From positions 1-38,492 of the forward strand of contig JANXCH010000008.1 of NCBI GenBank assembly GCA_025060295.1: a stretch of DNA of 38,492 nucleotides. The letters run 5' to 3'. The notes below the pieces were generated by a model. It was not told where the DNA came from and ran no database searches. It saw only the letters and a program-made list of their open reading frames with translations. Made by a program: the position numbers and the translations under genes. Of the stretch, positions 32,607 to 38,492 are shown one piece after another. The DNA is from Dehalococcoidia bacterium. Its GTDB lineage: Bacteria > Chloroflexota > Dehalococcoidia > Lucifugimonadales > HRBIN23. The stretch's first letter is position 1, and the number at the start of each line of letters is the position of its first letter.

Positions 32607-32924
32607 TTAGGCCTCCTTCGTCTGGACGGGGGTGGGCGTCAGGTGGGTGGTGGCGTAGGCCCGCAGGGCCTCGCGCGCCGGAGGGGGGATAGGCCCCCGT
32701 AGGGCGTGCTCGAGGCGCCCCCGCTTGAGGGCGATATCCCAACAGGAAGGGGTAGGGCACAAGTAGGTGCCCCGCCCTGGGCGTTTACGAGTGGGGTCCA
32801 CAGCCACTTCCCCGTTCGCCAGACGGACGATGCGCACCAGCTCCCCTTTCGGGCGCTTGGCTCCGCACCCGGCGCAGGTGCGCTGGGGAATGGGGCGGGG
32901 GCGCACTGGGCTGGTTTTGGCCAT
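32607..32924 (-). CDS. ylxR: YlxR family RNA-binding protein (DUF448)
   Basis: A 105-residue protein with PQRTCAGCGAKRPKGELVRIV near the start, VAVDPTRKRPGRGTYLC and the C-terminal cysteine region. In Firmicutes YlxR (RnpM) has been linked to RNase P. It lies 3 bp after nusA and immediately before infB, which is the normal place. Four cysteines (about 17, 20, 56 and 61) could hold a metal, but that is not shown. Confidence 0.9.
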   Translation of the reverse strand: MAKTSPVRPRPIPQRTCAGCGAKRPKGELVRIVRLANGEVAVDPTRKRPGRGTYLCPTPSCWDIALKRGRLEHALRGPIPPPAREALRAYATTHLTPTPVQTKEA

Positions 32925-32927
32925 ACC

Positions 32928-34379
32928 TTACAGCCCCTCCAGGTCCTCATCCATCTCTTCGGTGAAGCGGATGCGTTTGCCCTTCTTCCCCTTGCGCTCC
33001 TTGCCCCGGACCTCCCGTTCCACCTCCCGCTTCGGGAGGACATCTTCGGCGAAACGGATGCCGGACGGCTGTAACGAGATGCGCGCCAGGGACCAGATGT
33101 CTTCCTTGGGTTGCTCGGGGGCAACCTCTTCGTGGGCGGGTGTGGGGACAGGGGCGGGCGCCGGCGGTTGGGGCGCCTGGGCAGCGGCAGGCAGAGGCAC
33201 CTCAGGGGTGGGTAAAGGTGCTTCAGGCACAGCCTCGGGAGGACGGGGCACGGGCGCGGGAGCAGGCGGGGGCGGCGGGGGCGGTGGGGGCGCTTCCGCC
33301 AAGGCCGGCTCTGGCGCCTGGGCCTGCTGGGTCTCGTACTCGGTAAGGCTGATGATCTCGATGTGCCACCCCGTCAGACGGGCCGCCAAGCGGGCGTTCT
33401 GGCCATCCTTGCCGATGGCCAGGGACAGCTGCTTGTCGGGGACGACCACTGTGGCCCGCTTGGTGCCCTCCCGTGTGAGCACCTTGATCACCTGTGCGGG
33501 GCTCAGGGCATTGGCGATGAAAACGGCGGGGTCCCGGTGCCACTGGATAACATCCACCTTTTCGCCCTGCAGCTCCTTCATGATGCTCTGGATGCGGAAG
33601 CCCTTGAGGCCCACGCAGGTGCCCACGGGGTCGATGCGCTCCTGCCGTGCCACCACCGCCACCTTGGAGCGCGAGCCCGGTTCCCGGGCAATGGCGCGGA
33701 TCTCCACTGTCCCGTTGGCGATTTCGGGGATGTCGCGCTCAAAGAGGCGCTTCAGCAGGCCGGGATGGGCACGGGACACGATGAGGTCGTAGCCTCTATT
33801 GCCCTTCTCCGGCCCGCCTGCTTTGAGCAAGTAGACCTGAAGGGTCTGGCCGGGGTAGTACCGCTCCGTGGGCACCTGCTCCTCTTTGGGGAGCAGGGCT
33901 TCCACGGAGGTATCCACCCGCAGGATCCAGTTTCCCCCCTCCTCCCGTTCCACACGGGCGGGGAGGATTTCGCCCACTTTGCTGGCGAACTGGGCGACGA
34001 TTTGCTCCCGTTCGGCGTCCCGCAGGCGCTGAAGGAGTACCTGCTTGAAGGTCTGGGCGGGGATGCGCCCCGGCGAGACGGCCTGGGTCTCTATCTCCAG
34101 TACATCCCCCACTTTGGCGGCGGGATTGCGGCTGCGCGCCTCAAGGAGGGAGATTTCCTTCTTGGAGTCGGTAACTTTCTCCACGACGGTCTGCTGGGTG
34201 TAGACCTTCACATCCCCGGTGAGGGGGTTGAGGCGCACGGTGATGTTGCGCCCCTCCACAGCGGGGTCTTTGCGGAAGGCCGCGACGAGGGCTGCCTCGA
34301 TGGCGGCAATGACCTTCTCCCTCGGCAGGTTGCGTTCTGCCGAGAGTTGGGTAACGGCCAGCAGGAAGTCGCTTTTCAT
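32928..34379 (-). CDS. nusA: Transcription factor NusA, with Pro-rich linker
   Basis: A 483-residue factor that binds RNA polymerase and affects pausing, termination and antitermination. It has an N-terminal domain, S1 (about 130-200) and two KH domains ending near 350 (KRATVVVPDKQLSLAIGKDGQNARLAARL). After these comes a Pro/Ala-rich linker at about 354-423, including a run of nine prolines, then a short mixed-charge tail. ATG 34379 follows GGGAG; the frame is open upstream to 34442 through the leader. There is no rimP upstream; the next gene is divergent. It heads nusA-ylxR-infB-rbfA-truB. Confidence 0.93.
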   Translation of the reverse strand: MKSDFLLAVTQLSAERNLPREKVIAAIEAALVAAFRKDPAVEGRNITVRLNPLTGDVKVYTQQTVVEKVTDSKKEISLLEARSRNPAAKVGDVLEIETQAVSPGRIPAQTFKQVLLQRLRDAEREQIVAQFASKVGEILPARVEREEGGNWILRVDTSVEALLPKEEQVPTERYYPGQTLQVYLLKAGGPEKGNRGYDLIVSRAHPGLLKRLFERDIPEIANGTVEIRAIAREPGSRSKVAVVARQERIDPVGTCVGLKGFRIQSIMKELQGEKVDVIQWHRDPAVFIANALSPAQVIKVLTREGTKRATVVVPDKQLSLAIGKDGQNARLAARLTGWHIEIISLTEYETQQAQAPEPALAEAPPPPPPPPPAPAPVPRPPEAVPEAPLPTPEVPLPAAAQAPQPPAPAPVPTPAHEEVAPEQPKEDIWSLARISLQPSGIRFAEDVLPKREVEREVRGKERKGKKGKRIRFTEEMDEDLEGL

Positions 34380-34414
34380 GCTCCCACCCTCACGCGGCGC
34401 CCGCGGTAACAAAA

Positions 34415-34434
34415 GAGTGGGTTTCAGCCCACTC
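34415..34434 (-). promoter_or_regulatory. Terminator-like hairpin in the nusA leader
   Basis: On the minus strand GAGTGGG (34434-34428) pairs with CCCACTC (34421-34415) across a 6-base loop. TTTTGTT (34414 downward) follows. A 7-bp stem and a T-rich tail lie between the predicted transcript start (near 34441) and nusA, so it could be an attenuator. Confidence 0.5.
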
Positions 34435-34444
34435 CTTCCCACCC

Positions 34445-34453
34445 TATACTATA
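34445..34453. promoter_or_regulatory. Overlapping divergent -10 elements, nusA / crotonase
   Basis: CTATACTATACC reads TATACT on the plus strand (34445-34450) for the crotonase gene and TATAGT on the minus strand (34453-34448) for nusA. Leaders would be about 70 and 62 bases. It resembles the other symmetric promoter cores of the window. Confidence 0.45.
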
Positions 34454-34526
34454 CCATCGGAGGGGATCCGACGCAAGGTGCGGGGGATGCCCGCCCCTAA
34501 AGGGTTGTCCCCGGAAAGGAGGCGCT

Positions 34527-35330
34527 GTGCCCTATTCCACGCTGGAGATAGAGATGGGTGCGGGCTGGGCAATGGTGGCCCTTAATCGCCCCGAGCGTTT
34601 GAATGCCATCACCCCCGAGATGCAAACTGAACTGGAGCAGGCTCTGATGGAGCTGCGCGCCCAAGAGGTGCGCGCCCTGATTGTCACGGGGCGGGGACGG
34701 GGGTTCTGTTCGGGGGCAGATGTGTCGGGTCTGGCGGGGGCGCGGGGTGAAGGGGCGTCGGCTCTGGCAGGAGGGCCAGCGGGCCGATTGCGTCGACCCC
34801 TCGGCTGGCCCACGGGCCTCCTGTTTCGCTTTGGGCGTCCCACGATAGCCGCTGTGAACGGCGTGGCAGCGGGGGCGGGCCTCTCCCTGGCTTTGGCCTG
34901 CGACATCCGCCTGGCGGCCGAGAGCGCCCGCTTCTCCGCCATCTTTGTCCGCCGCGGGCTGATGCCGGACTACGGATGCACCTGGCTTTTGCCTCGGTTG
35001 ATCGGCCCCTCGCGCGCCTACGACATGATGTACACGGGGCGGATGGTCTCGGCCCAGGAGGCGGAGCGGTGGGGTCTGGTCAGCAAGGTGGTGCCCGACG
35101 ATCGCCTGCTGGAGGAGGCCAAGGCTTTGGCTTCGGAACTGGCCAAAGGCCCCCCCTTGGCCTTGGAGGCCATCAAGGCGGCGGTGCAACGGTCGTTGGA
35201 GACCCCGCGCCTGGAGGAGCACCTCCTGGTCGAGGCGTACGGGCAAAGCGTCCTGATGCAAACCGAGGACCACCAGGAGGGGGTGCGTGCCTTCCTGGAG
35301 AAGCGGGAGGCCCAGTTTAAGGGGCGCTAG
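34527..35330 (+). CDS. Enoyl-CoA hydratase/isomerase family protein, PaaG-like
   Basis: A 267-residue crotonase. [11 protein letters not shown] (19-29), [10 protein letters not shown] (60-69) and [20 protein letters not shown] (111-130) are typical. The glutamates of classical enoyl-CoA hydratase are absent. Instead [17 protein letters not shown] has Asp148 where PaaG-type isomerases keep a catalytic aspartate, so an isomerase activity is more likely than hydration. GTG 34527 follows AAAGGAGG. The gene stands alone on the plus strand, divergent from nusA, and ends in a CTAG shared with the converging mutase subunit. Confidence 0.87.
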   Translation: MPYSTLEIEMGAGWAMVALNRPERLNAITPEMQTELEQALMELRAQEVRALIVTGRGRGFCSGADVSGLAGARGEGASALAGGPAGRLRRPLGWPTGLLFRFGRPTIAAVNGVAAGAGLSLALACDIRLAAESARFSAIFVRRGLMPDYGCTWLLPRLIGPSRAYDMMYTGRMVSAQEAERWGLVSKVVPDDRLLEEAKALASELAKGPPLALEAIKAAVQRSLETPRLEEHLLVEAYGQSVLMQTEDHQEGVRAFLEKREAQFKGR

Positions 35331-35752
35331 ACGGCCCCCTCCCGCTGAGAGCGCTGGGCCACGGCACGACGAATAAACTCCACAATGTCCTTCGTGGAGG
35401 ATCCCGGCCCGAACACCTCGGCGACGCCCATGCTCTTGAGGGCGACCTTGTCCTCCTCGGGGATGATGCCCCCTACCACGACGACCACATCTCCCATGCC
35501 CCGTTCCCGCAGGCCTTGCAGAATGGGCGGTATCAGTTCCATATGGGCACCCGACAGGATGCTCAAGCCCACTACATCCACATCCTCTTGCAAGGCGGCT
35601 TCCACGATCATCTGGGGAGTTTGGCGGATGCCGGTGTAGATGACCTCCATGCCGGCGTCCCGCAGGGCGCGGGCCACCACTTTGGCCCCCCGGTCGTGGC
35701 CGTCCAGGCCGGGCTTGGCCACCAGCACACGGATGGGAGGCGCCTGCACCAT
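35327..35752 (-). CDS. B12-binding subunit of an acyl-CoA mutase (methylmalonyl-CoA mutase small-subunit type)
   Basis: A 141-residue stand-alone cobalamin-binding domain. [12 protein letters not shown] holds the cobalt-ligand His19; LSILSGAHM and [12 protein letters not shown] are the other conserved loops. Alone it cannot catalyse: a separate catalytic large subunit is needed and is not in the window. Similar small subunits also serve 2-hydroxyisobutyryl-CoA mutase, so the methylmalonyl assignment rests on the adjacent epimerase, 14 bp upstream. Confidence 0.88.
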   Translation of the reverse strand: MVQAPPIRVLVAKPGLDGHDRGAKVVARALRDAGMEVIYTGIRQTPQMIVEAALQEDVDVVGLSILSGAHMELIPPILQGLRERGMGDVVVVVGGIIPEEDKVALKSMGVAEVFGPGSSTKDIVEFIRRAVAQRSQREGAV

Positions 35753-35766
35753 AGTCCCTCACCTCC

Positions 35767-36186
35767 TCACCCTTGCTGGACTAATTCTATCAAAACGCCT
35801 CGGGTGGATTTCGGATGCAGGAAGGCGATACGCCCCGCGAGACCATGGCGGGGCTCCGTGTCTATAAGGGTCAGCCCTTGGGCGGCCAGGCGCTGCAAGG
35901 CCCCGGAGAGGTCGTCCACCACGAAGGCGATGTGATGGAGGGCTTCTCCCCGCTGGGCGACGAAGCGCCCCACCCCCGTGTGGGGGTCGGTGGGCTGAAT
36001 CAGTTCCAAGCGTGTTCCCCCTTGCAAGGGGATGAGACATCCCAAGACCTTCTGGTCGGGCACCTCCTCTACCGTTACGGTGGTGGGCAGGCCAAAGACC
36101 TGCTGGTAAAAGCGCAGGGCGGCGTAGATATCGGGGGTGGCGATAGCGATGTGGTCCAGAGAGCGGGCGACGCAAGGGGTGGTCAT
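35767..36186 (-). CDS. mce: Methylmalonyl-CoA epimerase
   Basis: A 139-residue vicinal oxygen chelate enzyme interconverting (S)- and (R)-methylmalonyl-CoA. SLDHIAIATPD (His12), RLELIQPT (Glu61), GEALHHIAF (His84/85) and VLIELVQ (Glu134) provide the metal-binding and catalytic set. The sequence ends immediately after the last ligand, as is usual. AGGAGG precedes the ATG. It is followed by the B12 subunit, forming an epimerase-mutase pair. Confidence 0.92.
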   Translation of the reverse strand: MTTPCVARSLDHIAIATPDIYAALRFYQQVFGLPTTVTVEEVPDQKVLGCLIPLQGGTRLELIQPTDPHTGVGRFVAQRGEALHHIAFVVDDLSGALQRLAAQGLTLIDTEPRHGLAGRIAFLHPKSTRGVLIELVQQG

Positions 36187-36588
36187 AAGCGCCTCCTCAG
36201 AGGGGGATGTGGAAGGCCCCGTCGGGCACCCGAAGTCTTACAGGTCGGGCACACCTCCGCACGCCATCTCTTCGTGGCGGGCGACGCTCTGCACATGTAA
36301 CTTTACCCCATAGAAACGCGGTGGGGATTGTGGGCCACAACGCTTGTTGGGTGAAGGGAGGGGGCCAACAGTTCTGTAACGGGAAAGCCGACGCAGTCCC
36401 ACCGGTGGGCTCGTGAGGGGGGTGTCTGCCCCGTGCGGGGGCGACCGCTTTGACTGCTTGAGCCGTTGCCCTTGCAGAAACTCCCCCACCTGGCTTGTCC
36501 CCCTTGTCCCGATCCGGGGGAGTGTTGTTTACATAGTGGCGGGGGTTGTCCCCTGGCATCTTGTTTCTGGAAAGGCTGGAGCAGCGCT
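36187..36588. other. 402-bp gene-free region between acyl-CoA dehydrogenase and epimerase genes
   Basis: No convincing gene. Short frames exist but have no ribosome-binding site or family similarity. It holds several inverted repeats: ACTCCCCC/GGGGGAGT (36480-36487 with 36516-36523), a perfect palindrome CCCACCGGTGGG (36398-36409), and GCCCC/GGGGC (36428-36442). Close to the epimerase start, on the minus strand, CCCGA occurs twice (36249-36245 and 36226-36222) around one TCGGG (36233-36229), which could make two alternative hairpins. This may be a regulated leader for the epimerase operon, but no known riboswitch was matched. Confidence 0.45.
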
Positions 36589-37734
36589 CTACCGCCCGAG
36601 CAGGTGGCGGGCGATGATGAGGCGTTGCACTTCGCTGGTGCCTTCGTAGATGGTCAACACCCGGGCATCCCGATATAGGCGCTCCGCCAGCGCTGGGCTG
36701 AAGTAGCCGTAACCCCCGTGCAGCTGCACCGCCCGGTCGGCACACCACACCGCCGTCTCCGACGCCATCCACTTGGCCATGGACGCCTCTTTAATGAAGG
36801 GCTGGCCCGCGTCGTGGAGCATGGCTGCCTGGAGCGTCAGGAGCCGGCTGGCCTCCACCCGTGTCGCCATCTCCGCCAGGGTGAACTGGGTGTGTTGGAA
36901 GTCGGCGAGGCGCTGACCGAACACCATCCTCTGCTGTACATAACTAGTGGCTACATCCAGCGCCGCCTGGGCGATGCCGACACACTGGGCGGCCACCGAG
37001 ATGCGGGAGGCGTCCAGTATCTGCATGGCGACTTTGAAGCCCTGCCCCTCGGGCCCGAGGCGGTGGCTTTCAGGGACCCAGACCTCGTCCAAGTGCACCA
37101 TCCCCGTGTCCGAGGCGCGCATGCCCATCTTACCGTGCAAAGGCGTGGTGGAGAGGCCCTTGGGGCGACCGTCTATAAGGAAGCAGGAGATGCCCTTGGC
37201 CCGTTTGGTGCGGTCGTGGGTGGCGAACACAATGAACACATCGGCGACGGTGGCGTTGGTGATGAAGGTTTTCGTGCCCGTGAGCACGTAGCCCCCGTCT
37301 CGCCAGGTGGCGGAGGTCTGCAGGCCGGCGGCGTCGCTCCCTCCGCTGGGCTCTGTGAGGCAGAAGGCTCCGATACGCTCGCTCTTGAGCATCGGGGGCA
37401 AAAGACGCGCCTTCTGCTCCTCGGTGGCGAAGCGCTGAATCACCTGCATGGCCAGGGAGAGGTGGGCCAGATAGGTAACGCTGGTGGCGGCGCAGGCGCG
37501 GGCGATTTCCTCTATGGCTACCACAAGAGCCTTAGTGGTTCCCCCGGAGCCGCCGTATTGGGGGTCAATGGTCAGCCCCGTGAGGCCCAGGGTAGCCAGG
37601 GCGCGCATGTTCTCCCAGGGGAACTGGGGGTGGGCATCCAGGTGAGCGGCCTTGGGAGCCAGTTCCTTTTCGGCGAACTCCCGCACGGTTGTGCGCAGGA
37701 GGCGCTCCTCTTCCGTGAGCAGGATGTCGGGCAT
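36589..37734 (-). CDS. Acyl-CoA dehydrogenase
   Basis: A 381-residue FAD enzyme introducing the alpha-beta double bond of acyl-CoA. FCLTEPSGGSDAAGLQTSA is the FAD/acyl-CoA loop, QRMVFGQRLADFQHTQF and QLHGGYGYF are family motifs, and YEGTSEVQRLIIARHLLGR carries the catalytic base Glu364 and the C-terminal signature. It resembles short- or branched-chain dehydrogenases; chain length cannot be told. ATG follows AGGAGG 9 bp after the methyltransferase stop. Confidence 0.93.
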   Translation of the reverse strand: MPDILLTEEERLLRTTVREFAEKELAPKAAHLDAHPQFPWENMRALATLGLTGLTIDPQYGGSGGTTKALVVAIEEIARACAATSVTYLAHLSLAMQVIQRFATEEQKARLLPPMLKSERIGAFCLTEPSGGSDAAGLQTSATWRDGGYVLTGTKTFITNATVADVFIVFATHDRTKRAKGISCFLIDGRPKGLSTTPLHGKMGMRASDTGMVHLDEVWVPESHRLGPEGQGFKVAMQILDASRISVAAQCVGIAQAALDVATSYVQQRMVFGQRLADFQHTQFTLAEMATRVEASRLLTLQAAMLHDAGQPFIKEASMAKWMASETAVWCADRAVQLHGGYGYFSPALAERLYRDARVLTIYEGTSEVQRLIIARHLLGR

Positions 37735-37743
37735 GGCTTCCTC

Positions 37744-38492
37744 CTATGGGTGTGCGGTTGTGAGCGCAGGGCGGGAGGGGTCTCCCTGGTCAGCACAGGG
37801 GCGCGGGGGAGCCCATCCCAGTTCCTGCAGGCGTTGGGCGGCCCGCTGATAGTAGGTGGCGTCCTGCTCCACCCCGAGGCAGTGGCGTCCCATCTTCCAG
37901 CATACCGCAGGGACGGTGCCCACGCCCATAAAGGGGTCCAACACCCAATAGCCGGGCTGGCTGTGGCGATGCAGGAGGCGGGCGATGAGGTACTCGGGCT
38001 TTTGGGTGGGGTGGCCCCAGCGGGCGCGCTCGGCCCCCATGCAACTGGGGCCGCGGATGTAGTTATGGGCGGCGAAGCCTTTTTGGGTCTCCCATTTGCG
38101 GAAGAAGGGGCGTCCCTTGACGGCGTAGATGATGGCCTCGCAGGCGCTCTTGTAGGTGGGGACATGCACCACCCCATTGGTCTTGTGCCACACGATGGTG
38201 GTCTTGTAGGTGCATCCCAAGGCGGTCAGCACATCCTCATAGTCCCCGATGCGCTCAAAGGGGGAGAAGATGAGAAGGGCAGAGTCCTTCTTGAGCAAGC
38301 GGGTAACGACAGGCTCCAGCCACGAATAGTCGGTGTTCTCCACGGCGTCCCAGGGGCCGAAGTCGCGGTTCTGGTGCTTCTGCCAGGGGAGGGCGAAGTA
38401 GGACTTGCGGGGGGAGTTATACGGAGGGTCGGTCAGGAGCAGGTCAAACTGCATATCCAGGTGCAGAAGGACATCGGGGGTGCGGCCGTAGA
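37744..38492 (-). CDS. Site-specific DNA methyltransferase, beta class (partial)
   Basis: An amino DNA methyltransferase (N6-adenine or N4-cytosine). DLLLTDPPYNSP (motif IV), VWHKTNGVVH and, nearer the C-terminus, HPTQKPEYLIARLL followed by the SAM motif VLDPFMGVGTVPAVC (motif I) give the beta-class order. The frame stays open upstream of the ATG at 38454 to the window edge and reads residues (PDVLLHLDMQFD) that fit the usual run-in to motif IV. The true start therefore lies outside. No restriction endonuclease is visible. It is upstream of the acyl-CoA dehydrogenase on the same strand. Confidence 0.85.
   Translation of the reverse strand, partial: YGRTPDVLLHLDMQFDLLLTDPPYNSPRKSYFALPWQKHQNRDFGPWDAVENTDYSWLEPVVTRLLKKDSALLIFSPFERIGDYEDVLTALGCTYKTTIVWHKTNGVVHVPTYKSACEAIIYAVKGRPFFRKWETQKGFAAHNYIRGPSCMGAERARWGHPTQKPEYLIARLLHRHSQPGYWVLDPFMGVGTVPAVCWKMGRHCLGVEQDATYYQRAAQRLQELGWAPPRPCADQGDPSRPALTTAHP

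Noticed and set aside
33240-33310. A GC-rich simple repeat that might be non-coding
   Set aside because: It encodes the Pro/Ala linker of NusA in frame and needs no other explanation.
36219-36253. A direct repeat GTCGGGCAC, considered as a CRISPR or attachment-site trace
   Set aside because: Only two imperfect 9-11 bp copies with no regular spacing, no integrase and no array.
36187-36588. A cobalamin riboswitch upstream of the epimerase-mutase genes
   Set aside because: The biology would fit and a CCGCCACTATG stretch is faintly suggestive on the minus strand, but the conserved B12-box order and the GGGAA/CTG elements are not present together.
36560-36600. A tRNA D-arm-like GGTAGAGCGC on the minus strand
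   Set aside because: The GGTAG is the end of the acyl-CoA dehydrogenase gene, including its stop codon; no anticodon or T-arm (GGTTCGAATCC type) follows.

Overview
The window is a compact, GC-rich bacterial chromosome segment that is coding almost throughout. The gene set suggests a Chloroflexota-like, possibly thermophilic bacterium. It includes DUF2851 and DUF4389 proteins, a zinc-type ribosomal protein L28, RecG with a long N-terminal extension, and a DnaB-DnaD-DnaC replication operon. It also has a separately encoded B12-binding mutase subunit. This placement is an inference from gene content; there is no 16S gene in view.

Layout. (1) 1-5854 (+): a secretion operon of five small membrane-anchored or exported beta-type proteins, a SipW-like signal peptidase I and a 923-residue surface protein built from InlB-like beta repeats. 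This is the least explained part of the window and the best candidate for an undescribed system. (2) 5871-10594: an inositol-monophosphatase-family enzyme, DUF2851, a divergent DUF72 protein, an alpha/beta hydrolase, a crotonase lacking both canonical glutamates, and an unrecognised 133-residue protein. (3) 10654-17053: hisS converging on a fakA-fakB-recG operon (fatty-acid kinase, its fatty-acid-binding protein, and the RecG helicase). (4) 17147-19631 (+): rpmB, greA and lysS. (5) 19693-23918 (-): rplI, dnaB, dnaD, a helicase-loader-like protein with two AAA+ domains in one chain, and a HIT protein. (6) 24069-29482 (+): a three-subunit molybdenum hydroxylase of the xanthine dehydrogenase superfamily (not a form I CO dehydrogenase), a DUF4389 membrane protein and a ketopantoate-reductase-like enzyme. 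(7) 29489-34379 (-): nusA-ylxR-infB-rbfA-truB, without rimP next to nusA and with a terminator-like hairpin in the leader. (8) 34527-38492: a PaaG-like crotonase, then on the minus strand a DNA methyltransferase cut by the window end, an acyl-CoA dehydrogenase, a 402-bp gene-free stretch, methylmalonyl-CoA epimerase and a B12-binding mutase subunit.

Metabolic theme. FakA/FakB, two crotonases, an acyl-CoA dehydrogenase, methylmalonyl-CoA epimerase and the mutase subunit together suggest uptake or activation of fatty acids and their oxidation through propionyl-CoA and methylmalonyl-CoA. The rest is information processing (replication start, transcription, translation). No tRNA, rRNA, CRISPR array, insertion sequence or phage gene was seen. 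Genes are packed with ATGA overlaps and with convergent pairs sharing stop codons. Several divergent gene pairs appear to use overlapping -10 elements in a near-palindromic core.
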